This document shows, piece by piece, positions 1 to 9,211 of a stretch of DNA of 20,315 bases. How positions within the stretch are numbered: position 1 is the first letter of the stretch; each line of letters starts with the position of its first letter. The translations under genes and the position numbers were made by a program. Source of the DNA: Balantidium ctenopharyngodoni (Eukaryota > Ciliophora > Litostomatea > Vestibuliferida > Balantidiidae); NCBI GenBank assembly GCA_036325645.1, contig JAWNBB010005080.1, forward strand, positions 1 to 20,315. Direction: 5' to 3'. The notes under the pieces were generated by a model that was not told the DNA's origin, did not search any database, and worked only from the letters and a program-made list of their open reading frames with translations.

Positions 1-48
1 GGGGATTGGGGATTGGGGATTGGGCCCAATCCCCAATCCCCAATCCCC
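1..48. repeat. Telomere-type repeat, perfect palindrome
   Basis: Positions 25-48 are three units of CCCAATC-type C-strand repeat, in the orientation expected at the left end of a chromosome. Positions 1-24 are the exact reverse complement (three GGGGATT units plus GGG), so the 48 bases form a perfect palindrome centred on GGG/CCC. The unit ATTGGGG resembles the Tetrahymena TTGGGG repeat with one extra A. The G-strand half facing outward is not expected of an ordinary telomere; it may be a fold-back sequencing or assembly artefact, a telomere fusion, or a true hairpin end. A coding gene ends only about 130 bases inside it, as is common on ciliate macronuclear chromosomes. Confidence 0.85.
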
Positions 49-177
49 TTTTGTCTCTCTGCAATTCCCTTCATTTTATTATAAAATCACTACTTATTCA
101 ATTCATCTTCCTACATAAGCATATAAACAAAACATAAATATTTAAACACAAAACCTCATCTGTCGACACTTCCCCTA
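49..177. other. Short AT-rich subtelomere / 3' flank
   Basis: 129 bases between the telomere repeats and the stop codon of the p24 gene. It is AT-rich, with no open frame of note and no further telomere units. It probably holds the 3' untranslated region and poly(A) site of the p24 gene. Subtelomeres this short are usual in ciliate macronuclei. Confidence 0.6.
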
Positions 178-828
178 TTATATGACATTTATTTTCATCA
201 AATACTTTCTAAAATTATTTCAATGAATTACCCCAACCACTCACGTTATTATAATCTGCACAAACGCTAACATTTTATACCATTTCGTTGATTTTATCGT
301 ATTCTCCGCACTTGTATTTTCCATCTTCAACTCCTCGTTTTGCCGTTCTTTGATTGTTTTCATTCAACTGACAATATTATTAATTTCTCTATTTATTGTA
401 CTCACTTCCTTACTTTTGAGCGCAGTGTTGATATCAGGTTGATCCATGTTATCACTGCTCATTTTAAGATTGATTTGCAGTCCTTGAACGTTTCTGACGA
501 AACGCTTTTCTCATTTTACGCATATCCGGTAACGCGTTCATTTTTTCGACACGAAGTCGGTTTTCCCGCGATACGCGTCTCAGTAATGTTTAAACACGAA
601 ATGATTCGTATCTTCTTCGAAAACGTAGAGAAGCACATTCATCATATTCGCATTCACATCCTCAAAGGAAACGTCTTCATTAGTTGCAATTGCTTTCCAT
701 TTGAACATCATCACACTCCCTTCAAAGAGATCGTCGATGAAGCATTTTGATCGAAATGGAGTGAGATTAAAATACAAAGCGCAGTAGCAATAATGAGCGA
801 AAAGGAAAGGTAAAAAGTGTATTTTCAT
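178..828 (-). CDS. p24/TMED family (emp24/GOLD) cargo receptor
   Basis: Read with UGA as Trp this is one 216-residue frame from ATG (826-828) to TAA (178-180), the usual p24 length. In order I see a hydrophobic N-terminal signal peptide (about residues 1-25); a GOLD-domain start, KCFIDDLFEGSVM at about 28-40, matching the family's KCF-e-ipeG pattern; the domain end RYRICVKWEKRF; a helical region with repeated charged residues fitting the family coiled coil; and one C-terminal transmembrane segment (MLAFVQIIITWVVGVIHW) with a short tail ending FRKYLMKINVI. Known p24 proteins cycle between ER and Golgi in COPI/COPII vesicles and sort cargo such as GPI-anchored proteins. The tail lacks an obvious KKXX or FF signal. 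At least six Trp are encoded by TGA. The gene points towards the telomere and is divergent from RPB6. The family call is strong; the exact subfamily is not resolved. Confidence 0.85.
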
Positions 829-969
829 TAAATATAAAGTTAAAATAATTTATTTATATATTAACACATCATGTCAGGCTATATTTCAATGTTGTTTATT
901 GCCCGCGTTTGCGGGCACTTGTGCTATATTAATTATTATTTTATCATTTTTTATAATTTATTCTAAATA
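829..969. promoter_or_regulatory. Shared upstream region of p24 and RPB6, with hairpin
   Basis: These 141 bases separate two divergently transcribed genes, so both promoters should lie here. The stretch is AT-rich except for a perfect 7-bp inverted repeat at 900-917 (TGCCCGC, loop GTTT, GCGGGCA). That hairpin stands out as the only GC-rich element in the spacer. It could be a palindromic binding site or an RNA hairpin; nothing in the sequence decides between these. Confidence 0.45.
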
Positions 970-1395
970 ATGAGCGATAACGAATACGCAGGCGATGACG
1001 GGAACGATGCCAATGATGACGAATGATACTCGGATCAGGACGATAACATGGATGATCAGTTCGAAGAGGCAAACGAAAATGAAGAAGAGGTTGAGATATT
1101 AGACATGGACGAAGATTATGTGCACCATCAGAAGGCTGCGAAAGAGATACCGATTGAAGAGAGAATTACGACGAAGTATTTAACGAAATACGAAAAAGCG
1201 AGAATTTTAGGCGCTCGTGCATTGGAGATTAGTAAAAACGCGCCTGTGATGATCGATCTCAAACCCGGGGAATGGGACCCGCTTGAGATTGCTCAACGTG
1301 AGTTACTCGAAAGGAAAATACCTTTTATAATCAGAAGATATCTTCCTAACAATACATATGAGGACTGGAAAGTCAGTGAACTTATATTCGATTAA
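970..1395 (+). CDS. RPB6: DNA-directed RNA polymerases I/II/III subunit RPB6
   Basis: Small shared subunit (RPABC2) of all three nuclear RNA polymerases, which sits at the base of the clamp and helps assembly. The frame encodes 141 residues from ATG at 970 to TAA at 1393-1395. It starts MSDNE, as animal RPB6 does, then has a very acidic N-terminal tail and the conserved core: [20 protein letters not shown], then [29 protein letters not shown] and the terminal [12 protein letters not shown]. Length and both ends match the family (human 127 residues). One TGA at 1024-1026 lies in the tail (reading DDEWYSD), and the MSDNE start upstream of it shows that the TGA is translated. The TAA falls exactly at the family C-terminus, so TAA is a true stop. 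Intron-free; divergent from the p24 gene. Confidence 0.97.
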
Positions 1396-1647
1396 ATCAA
1401 ACATTCACAATGTAAATTCCTTTTCAGACTAGGGTAAAATGCGGGTTTTGATTATACAATTATAACAAAATAATATATTTTGAATTAGAGAATAAACATA
1501 TAAATGTGATTTAATATGAGAATAATATTTATGATTTTAAAGCGGGGATTGAGAATGAAGAATAAGAGTTCCTCTTGGACATTCACGAAAGATTTGTTTA
1601 TAATCGGAGATAAGGTTTGTTGTACGGTGTTGCTTTGTTTTTGGGGG
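1396..1647. other. Intergenic, no convincing gene
   Basis: AT-rich 3' flank of RPB6. A 60-codon open stretch on the minus strand (1485-1667) has no ATG and ends in hydrophobic low-complexity sequence, so I do not call it. No RNA gene, repeat or other signal was seen. Confidence 0.5.
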
Positions 1648-2351
1648 TTATAGTAACATGTTTTCACGTCGCTTTGATATTCGTTGAGGATTTAGGATGG
1701 GATTGAAGACGAATTGTGGAATTATGTTCACGTGGTTTGTTTTTGTGGAATTGGTTTCATTGTATCATTTCACTGATATTAGAAGGTAAAAATATATTAA
1801 AAATGGGACATTTCAATTATTGGACTTGTGGTTGTTTGAATAAGTACGATTGAATCACCCGCCCCCCGTGGGAACGTTGGAGATAGGATTATTGTTATGA
1901 TATGAACACATTCGAAGAGTATTGTATTGTATTTTTAGATAATAATTATTTATCAATTGACTTATCCCTCCTTGGCAAACACTTCCTTGTTTAATTCTAC
2001 TCTATCTGGATCTTGTTACTCCTTCTCCCCTGATACTCACAAGTATTAAATCACAATCCAAACACCCTTTCCCTCGATTTATGTGTCAGGAATTTAATTT
2101 TCACCCTCTTTGCCTTGCATGAACCTTGTGTTGGAATATCATTGAGTTTCTTCCTTCATAACCAGTATAAGTCCCCTTTGTTCGGAGATTTCGTGTCTGA
2201 GTATATCACTGAAAGACCTCAAAACTGTGTTATTTTCTGATTGATTTAAAATGCGACTATCTTTACGAATAACAATTGAATTTTTAATATTTTCGGTTTT
2301 TATAATATTACTCACTATTTTAAATCGTTTCTTTCCTTTATTATTCTGCAT
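1648..2351 (-). other. Unassigned open frames, possible gene or decayed gene
   Basis: Two overlapping minus-strand frames have unusually few stops. One runs from ATG (2349-2351) to TAA (2094-2096) and encodes 85 residues rich in K, N and S, including the stretch RSFSDILRHEISEQRG. The other is open from about 2233 to a TAA at 1648-1650 with a single TAG; its last part, from ATG 1911, would encode 87 Asn-rich residues starting MCSYHNNNP. I recognise neither. They could be two exons of one gene joined by a short intron, a decayed gene, or chance: the strand is T-poor in places, which thins out TAA and TAG. A 3' neighbour relation to RPB6 (convergent) would be normal for a real gene. Confidence 0.25.
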
Positions 2352-2830
2352 CGTACAATGAATTATGATTTGTTTTTATTTAAGCTTTTATTTCTTATAT
2401 TCATATATATAAATCACATTTACGTGAGGTTTAAACACAGTATGCTATAACATATAAATATCAATTCTCACTTGTCAAATCTACAATTCAACACCCTCAC
2501 CGGAGTATTCGCATTGATTGGCTTTTAGAATAAAGTACATTTGAGCATTGAATACTCAACGCGTCACAATTTCAAAGCATTTGAATATTAAAAAACATAA
2601 TCATTATATTCGTATTATCTCTTATTACCAACCTTAATAAAATATATATTATTAGTTAGTCTTCAACATAATCTATTTACAAATCTGTAGACAATTTCGA
2701 TAACAATGTCAGTCCCGTGTAGTGGACTGTTTTAATGGTGTTTCGCATTAATCTCATTTTTTCATCGTTTTTCGTTCGTTTTTCTTTTTCGTTTTCTTTT
2801 TCTTTTTTCGATTTTCTTTTTCCTTGATCA
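2352..2830. other. Intergenic, 3' side of cyclin gene
   Basis: Very AT-rich sequence downstream of the minus-strand cyclin gene. A T-rich block at about 2755-2825 looks on the minus strand like a Lys/Glu-rich frame, but it begins without an ATG and overlaps the cyclin end in another phase, so it is most likely compositional. No tRNA or other RNA gene recognised. Confidence 0.5.
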
Positions 2831-3748
2831 TTAACTTCATGAGGCGCTTGTTTTGTCTTTTTCAGGCTCGTTGCTGTCAATTATTTCGAAGAACCGAGTG
2901 AAATATTTTTTCTTTCTCAAGAACTCCTCATTCGCCCTGATGGTATTAAATCATCCATCGGAAACGCTGTAAAAATCTTTATATAATTCAACGAATCATT
3001 CTTCATTCAACACCATTTTAAGTACACAAATAATATCTTTCGCTTGCAACTGGTCAATTATTTCGTATATTAGTAGTAATTTTATCGAGCAAATATACGT
3101 TACGAAGGAGATTTCCACCGCAGAACTCTCGAAAATCAGTTCCCGGACCTGCAGGGAAAACACGTTCACAGCTCAGTTTATTTCGTATAACATTAAAGCA
3201 AGTTCCTCGTCGAAGTCGCCGTTATTCTTAATATGCTCGATGTAGAGTAATGTGTATGATAAGATCGTGTCGATATGAGTTCGAAATTTTAACGTTTGCA
3301 AAATTTTGATTTCTGTTTGCGCGATCACAGTCGGTGTGAATTTCTTTTTTAATATATTATTCGAAACTATCGGTATGTTTAGCATTATTTCTTCATTGAA
3401 TTTCTTGGAGATAAAGTAGCATATTGCGGCGTGTAACTGTATTTCATTCTGTTGGATTATTGTGGAGGTCTTCCCGAGGAATGAATCCAACAGATGAATA
3501 CTATAAAAAAATGTGGTGATGGAATCACCTAAAGTTCGGTTGATTACGTAGAGCCAGTCGATAGTTGCGCTTCGAAGAGTGAAATAATTCGGTTGTTGTT
3601 CAGGGAGGAACAGTATTGTTTCATTGTTGAAGATATAGTTGTCTATCGTTATTAAAGTACTTTTGGAGTTTTTAGGTTCTTCATTCATATCCGCTTTTAG
3701 GTTTTCACCGTGCAAGGCATTGTTGTTGTCTTTCACACTATCTTGCAT
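2831..3748 (-). CDS. Cyclin (cyclin-box protein)
   Basis: One frame of 305 residues from ATG (3746-3748) to TAA (2831-2833), with several TGA read as Trp in the C-terminal half. Cyclins bind and activate cyclin-dependent kinases. The first cyclin box spans about residues 55-165. It has the family start LRSATIDWLYVIN (Arg59, Trp65), the helix LHAAICYFISKKFNEE with the conserved Lys that contacts the CDK, and the helix QTEIKILQTLKFR with the conserved Glu. This pattern is that of the A/B/D cyclins rather than the C/H/K/T type. The C-terminal half (about 165-305) is helical and probably a diverged second cyclin fold. No destruction box was seen in the short N-terminus. An in-frame TAA lies just upstream of the ATG, fixing the start. 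The exact subclass is unresolved. Confidence 0.85.
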
Positions 3749-4080
3749 TTATTTATGTTTATTTTTTTTCGTTTATTTTTTATATAACTATATGTGGAGG
3801 AAGAGGATTGTTTAAATGAAAGTAAGGGAAGGGAAGGGAAACAATGACGTGAAATAGAATGATGTTAAGGTTGGAGAAAATGTTAATATGAAAGGGAAAG
3901 ATTGAGGTAGAGAGGAAGGAGTTGAATGAAATATTAGTCTTAGGTTAATGCGGGATGGAAGGGGGAGTTGAATGAAATTCGGTTGTCAGGGAAATGATGA
4001 CGAGGATGTTGGGGGATTGAGAAAAGAAGAGGGAGGTATAGAGATATTGATATTAATAGCAGCATTAAAAATAAAAACGA
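3749..4080. promoter_or_regulatory. Purine-rich upstream region of the cyclin gene
   Basis: The plus strand is strongly purine-rich at about 3790-4040, with runs such as AAGGGAAGGGAAGGG and many GGA/GAA steps. A 15-base direct repeat, GGAGTTGAATGAAAT, occurs at 3918-3932 and again at 3964-3978. Since the cyclin gene starts at 3748 on the minus strand, this block is its promoter-side region. Whether it is regulatory or just composition cannot be told from sequence. No coding frame was seen. Confidence 0.35.
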
Positions 4081-4323
4081 ATGCTTGTTTGGATAACTGA
4101 TAGCCGAGAAAGAATATTAGGAGGTGTTACAGGGATTGAAACACTATACAAGGATAAGGGTATAAAACGTTTTAACAAACAATGCTGTGTGTATGACTAT
4201 ATCCTGAATTGTAAAATAACAATTCTAAAAATAATTGAGATATCATACAACGATGTCTCATACCCAACATTTCAAAAATCGTCGAAAACGATATCAAAAG
4301 TTTTATCGTGAAGAAATAATTAA
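4081..4323 (+). CDS. Small ORF, unknown
   Basis: An ATG at 4081, preceded by an in-frame TAA, opens an 80-codon frame that ends at TAA 4321-4323 and includes one TGA read as Trp near the end. The product starts MLVWITDSRERILGGVTGIE and is mixed basic/hydrophobic with no motif I recognise. The same frame stays relatively open beyond the stop, to about 4780, which suggests either a decayed longer gene or chance. No neighbour suggests a role. Confidence 0.25.
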
Positions 4324-5629
4324 ATGAATCACCAACAACGTCAACTCACTTTAAGTAACCAAACCAGAAATTCCTGGCGTGCTCATTACTGACTCACTAT
4401 TTCTTGGCAGTTTCATCCTATATCAAAAGAAGCCATAAAAATAAAAAGGATAAAATCAAATGATATTAAGATTTAAGAGGTTAATTGATAATAGCTTCCC
4501 TTAAGGGCGTTAGATAATAGTAAAAATAATTTACTTCGAACCCTTCAAAAATAGCAATTTGACGGATTCAAGAATCAAGCTCAGCAAAACGGTATACAAA
4601 GCCAAGCAAATAGGTTTAAACAAAATGCATTGATGAAATATGAAAAAACATATTTGGAAGGTAGATAAGAAGGTTATTTCACAATTAGGACGACTGGAAA
4701 CTCGATGCAACCCGTGAATCAATTGAATTGGATGATGATATCTCAGGATTCTTCTCACATCTCCGCGGGAAGTTTTGGGATAAATTCATAAAGTCAAAAT
4801 GGTATTTTCTCTTCCACTCATTTGGATTACAATTGTTAGTAGTGTTTGGGATATCATCGAGATATAAACTCCAATCCAATTATTTCTAGAGATTATTTAA
4901 TTCTTTATTTATCCTTGTTCACCGCAAAATACGAGTGGGAGTTAATAATCCAATGCGATTGTAAAGGTGTTTATTTTTAATTTGTTATTTTCAAATGATC
5001 CCGGAGTTTTTTGTTTATGAAGCTTTTCCGAATTGTATTCATCGGTTGAGAACTCCTGAAATACTTAATGAACTTTTAGAATGTATTATATTAGGTATGT
5101 GTTGGAAACTTATTTTTTTGTTTTCAATGTTCTTGTTCATAAGCTATTTCTAATAGTTTAAATCCTTTTTTGAGTCGATGAGTTTAGTAGTTTCTCTTTA
5201 TATGGCCATGTTAGTCGCAAAACTAACAAGTTTCATTTTAGGTTCCCAAGTTGATAACATAGCAAGCATTTCTATAATCGTTATTGATATCCTTAAAGTT
5301 GTATCCTTTAAAGTTTTTCTCCATTATTTAAACAACTATTTTTCTTATTCTAATAAAGTAAATATTCATTTCTTCATTTTACGAATTTTTTTATTTTGAA
5401 TTAATTCTTTCACGTCACGCTTCGTTTTCTTCGTCCTTTTTTTCTCCGGCATCTCCACCCATCTCCCTATTTATATATATCACATAAACAATTAATTCCC
5501 TCTCACCATATCAAACTCACAAAAGAAATCAACTGAAATATCCTCGTAAACACCCATCAAATCACATATCAAAAGTAAAGAAATTCTTTGATTTTTGAGT
5601 AAAAAATTATAATAATTTTTAATTTAAAT
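4324..5629. other. Gene-poor region, possible remains of a decayed gene
   Basis: No intact gene is convincing. In the plus frame of the 4081 ORF, stops are about half as frequent as expected to about 4930, and some stretches look protein-like, for example a Gln-rich one at 4561-4668 (QAQQNGIQSQANRFKQNA). A second plus frame at 4689-4880 and a third, from ATG 4995 to TAA 5153 (52 residues, hydrophobic C-terminus), also look coding-like. The hydrophobic frame at 5178 onwards is T-rich and probably chance. They overlap or change phase without clear GT-AG junctions. Eroded host gene or compositional noise are both possible. Confidence 0.3.
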
Positions 5630-6841
5630 ATGGAAATAAACAAATGCAACATCTGCAAACTTAAAGCGTATATCAAATGCGATTGATGTGATAATTCCAT
5701 ATTCTTCTGTTCACGCGGACATTGATACGTCCACAAAACAAAAAACCATCGAGCAGTATCTACACAATCTTTCTCAAACCCTCCTAACAAAAGACAAAAC
5801 AATCAAGTCACTAGCAACAACGACATCTACGATAGCAATCAAAATCAAAATTACGACATGAAAAAAATATACGAAAGCCTTCAGAATTCCAAACAGGAAA
5901 TACTTGAAAAAATGAACCATCGCCGATATCCTGAAGCTATTGAACAAATAAATAAATCTTTATCTCTCTCCCGCAAGTTCTTCGAAGAAGACAATACATA
6001 TAATATCGAACTCTTATACGCCTTGTCAGAGTGCTATTTAAATGTATCAAATTTAGAATATGCGAGAAATAATTTAGACTCCATTGTAATGTTAACCGAA
6101 AATATCCCCGTCGCGAATACAAATAGCGTATTGCGGTATAAAGCGAATATGCTATGAGGAGCGATATCCCTTAATTTAGGCGAGTTCAACAGTGCGTTAA
6201 AAGCTTACACACTGTGCGAAAAGGAATTACCTCTCATATGTCAAGAACCTGAATGAAACGTGAAATTATCGGCGGTGTATTTAAATTGAGGCATCTGCTA
6301 CATATATTTATCAAACCCAAATATCGCAGAGAAGTACCTGAATAAAGGTCTTAGTCAAACGCAAGGAATATGAGGAAATGACACGATACATAAATTGAAC
6401 GCCGATTGATATGAGAATTGAGGGGTATGATATGAACAAAATTTAAAGTTCAAAGAGGCGTTAGTGTATTATAAGAAAGCACTAAAGATAAAATTCTCTT
6501 GATATGGCGAAAACAACGACGAGGTACTAGAGCTACAGTATAAAATAAGTAGTGTGTATTTGTCGTTGAAACAGTATAAAGAGTCTGAAGAAATACTGAC
6601 ATCGCTGACTGATGTGATATTGAAAGAGAAAATGAATAATGCAACTCAGGAAACAATTTATCGGTACTCTGCCTACTTTTACACTTTGGGGGTTATTTTC
6701 ATCAAAACAAACAAAGCGAATATGGCTAGGTTTTACTTGGAAAAATCAAAAGATATTTTAAATAGTTTGCTGATTAATGAAGATCCACTGTTAAGTAATA
6801 TCGCGCATTTAATTAAGGTTTGTGATAGAGCCAAGAGATAA
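5630..6841 (+). CDS. MYND-like zinc finger plus TPR protein
   Basis: One 403-residue frame from ATG 5630 to TAA 6839-6841, with many TGA read as Trp. Residues 6-35 form a treble-clef zinc finger of MYND/HIT type: C6-x2-C9-x7-C17-x2-C20-x6-C27-x3-H31-W-x2-H35, with the MYND-style ending FFCSRGHWYVHK. An Asn/Gln-rich linker follows (about 37-75). From about 77 to the end the protein is helical, with tetratricopeptide repeats resembling those of kinesin light chain; the clearest lie around NWGVWYEQNLKFKEALVYYK and KISSVYLSLKQYKESEEI. In SMYD methyltransferases a MYND finger and such a C-terminal TPR domain flank a SET domain, but no SET motif is present here. It is therefore probably a protein-binding adaptor. 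An internal ATG at 5858 would skip the finger; I prefer 5630 because the finger is intact. Confidence 0.75.
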
Positions 6842-7280
6842 GTGATATTATATAAAAAGAAAAATATTTTTTTAATGAATTGGGCTTAAATATTCTGTAG
6901 GAGTAATATTTTTATTTTTCTTCTTCTTCTTCTTCTTCTGATGTCATGTGAGAGTCGTTCGAGGTTGGTGAAAACGTTTTAGTTTTCGAATATTAGAAAT
7001 AAGTCGAGTATTAACAATGATATTACTCTTGTCCTTGTTTGGCTTTTATTCAGCGATTATAAGTAACATTCGATTGTTTTTTAAATATCAACTTCATTCT
7101 CTGACTTCAAATGTTCATATGGATGAAACAAAATAATATATTTGATATTTTTTTTTATTTTTATCACCATTGATATACACTAATTACAAATCGCATAGTT
7201 GAGGTAAGGAAAGATACCCTAAAGAATAGACCAAAAATATAAAATATGAACGTATTTTATTATTGTGTTTATGTATTTAA
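6842..7280. other. Intergenic with (TTC)n microsatellite
   Basis: AT-rich 3' flank of the MYND-TPR gene. It contains a seven-unit TTC microsatellite at 6918-6938. Only short open stretches are present on either strand. No RNA gene recognised. Confidence 0.5.
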
Positions 7281-8165
7281 TTAAACAGAAAGTCGATGAA
7301 TTTTCCTATTTCTACATAACCTGAATAATCGAATTTCATTAAGATTTCGAAATGATTTCTTAAGATTTCATTTCATTCGAATTGTCCTTTTGACTCGTCT
7401 TTCTTTCTTTTTGTCTCGCTTGATCTGAGATGTTAGAGTAGTGTTTCGAGTATAAGAATCATGATTGTATGTTCAGTGAAATTCCACGTTACATGGTCCT
7501 GCTGTCAGCATTGATCACATAATGTGAGAACATTTTTTTTTATGTTATTTGTTTTGATTTCTTATATCTTTATGCTCGATGTAGCAAGCTAGTTTAAACC
7601 TCTTTAGTTACAGTTTGTACTTGTTTAGGTACTTCCAACTACAAAAGGAGAATTCAAAAAATATTTAATGCTCATTCTGACGTGTTTGAACATGATTCAT
7701 TATTTGATACATGTGTTATCCAGTATAAGACAGTCTGGAAATTTTAAGACCGACCAGCGAAACTTTGCTTATTAAATATCAACAAAGTCATATTTGTGTA
7801 AGTAATCTCATGAATTGGAAATAAATTAATATTGTTATTGTTGTTAGGTAATATAGTTAATATACTAGCGAGTTTCAAGACTTATCAAAGTAAATTCTGT
7901 TGCTGTCTTTTCTTGCTTTTTTCCGAATTCATAACTTGTAAACGCAAACAAACTCTCTGTACATGTCCTTGAGTTTACCACAGTAGTAACACCTCAGATT
8001 ATCACAAAATGATTTTATGTGGTTCAAGGACCAACACTTCCAACACTTTTTTAATTTGTTTTTCTTTTTGGTATATAATGTCCAAGATCATACCTCCATC
8101 GACATTCTTCTTTTTCTTCTCTCTTCATGTATACATCCACATCCTCCTTGCGCATCCATCTTCCA
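7281..8165 (-). pseudogene. Zinc-knuckle ORF followed by eroded-looking sequence
   Basis: The 5' part, 8165 down to 7857, is an intact frame of 102 residues from ATG to TAA. It is basic (HEERRKRRMSM) and carries a textbook CCHC zinc knuckle, CWKCWSLNHIKSFC, followed by a second, imperfect one, CYYCGKLKDMYREFVC, where Asp replaces the His. The same frame remains unusually open down to 7281, with about five breaks; the last stretch (7520-7281) is a very basic 79-codon frame. CCHC knuckles bind single-stranded nucleic acid and occur in retroelement Gag proteins, in some transposon proteins, and in host proteins of the CNBP type. I see no reverse transcriptase, integrase or terminal repeats, so the origin stays open. 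The whole may be the relic of a mobile element or a host gene that is short or intron-bearing. Confidence 0.4.
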
Positions 8166-9211
8166 TTGTTAATTGCTCCCTTTAATTTCCGTTTTTTTTA
8201 TTTATTTCTTCCGACCTTATTTCATTTTCACGTAGTCCTTTCTTTTCAATGTAGGTTTGTGTTCTTCCCGCTTCCATTGATATATATATATATATATATA
8301 TATTATGCGTTTTGTTCATTCCAAAAATATTATATTTTATAGAGCAATCAACATATCATTCACTTAAAAACATAAATAGTCATAAATGAAATAGTATAAA
8401 AACAAATAAGTAAATTAAAGAGATGAAACAATAATAATAATAATAATATTATCATAAACACACAAAAAGAAGAACAACACAAATAAACTCGAACACGTAA
8501 ACAATGCCAAAATGTATAAAAATGTCACGTTCAGCAATTTAAATAAATAAGAACATTTCTATACAATAAATTATATTAAATATTATCACAATGTTATACC
8601 TCCAACCCAACAATTAAATATCTTAAACCAACATCCATCACAAATCACATTCTTTAAACTCTTTCACAACTCTTTTTGATTTAATCCTAACAATTAAGAA
8701 CAAATGAAAGATGAATACAATAAAAATATTAATCCCAATCACTTATTATTCATCTCTCGTTTTCTTCTTGATCATCTTGTTTATCACAACCTCCATAACA
8801 TCCACATTCTTCATAACAATTCCTTTTACAAAACAGTAACACTATATCACCCCTTATCATATTTTCATTCCCGTCTTATCCCGGGTGATTCCAATAGAAC
8901 CATCTTATTTTCATTATTTACTTACCCAATTACTTTAAATAGCAACCTTAATGAATTAAAACAATAATATAAAATAATAATTCATTTCCCTTTATTCCCG
9001 CCTGATATCCCGGAAAACCACCCCAACCTTCACACACAAGCATTTATCAACAAATACCAATCTCATATTAATCTCGGCAATTATCAGTTTATTAATATTT
9101 TTCTATCTTTGAGAAATATAATTAATTTAATGCTTTTTTGCTTTTTCTTTTAGAATCTTCGTAAAATCCAATATATAAATCGGTATAATAATTATATATT
9201 ATACAAGCAAT
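8166..9211. other. Long intergenic region upstream of the giant gene
   Basis: About 1 kb without a convincing gene. It holds a (TA)n microsatellite at 8280-8303, an ATA/ATT-type run near 8430-8450, and a strongly pyrimidine-biased plus strand at about 8700-9060. An 87-codon plus frame at 8704-8967 has an ATG and a TAA but no Trp codon of either kind and a His/Ile/Leu-rich makeup typical of a pyrimidine-rich strand, so I do not call it. The promoter and 5' leader of the giant Sfi1-like gene should lie in the last few hundred bases, which are AT-rich. Confidence 0.5.

Noticed and set aside
340-750. 136-codon plus-strand frame
   Set aside because: It lies antisense to the p24 gene, whose signal peptide, GOLD motif and membrane segment are clear on the minus strand.
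2677-2880. Lys/Glu-rich minus-strand frame
   Set aside because: No usable ATG at its start, and its upper part overlaps the cyclin C-terminus in another phase; it reflects a T-rich block on the plus strand.
5178-5399. Hydrophobic plus-strand frame
   Set aside because: T-rich low-complexity sequence; phase is not shared with neighbouring coding-like segments, and the frame runs on into pyrimidine-rich spacer.
7965-8031. Bulged inverted repeat (GTCCTTGA/TCAAGGAC outer stem, ACCACA/TGTGGT inner stem) followed by a T run, resembling a structured RNA with a Pol III terminator
   Set aside because: It falls inside the zinc-knuckle coding frame, its T-arm-like part does not fold as a tRNA, and no promoter boxes fit. 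Most likely coincidence.
8704-8967. 87-codon plus-strand ORF with ATG and TAA
   Set aside because: No Trp codon of either kind, His/Ile/Leu-rich makeup explained by the pyrimidine-rich strand, and no recognisable motif.
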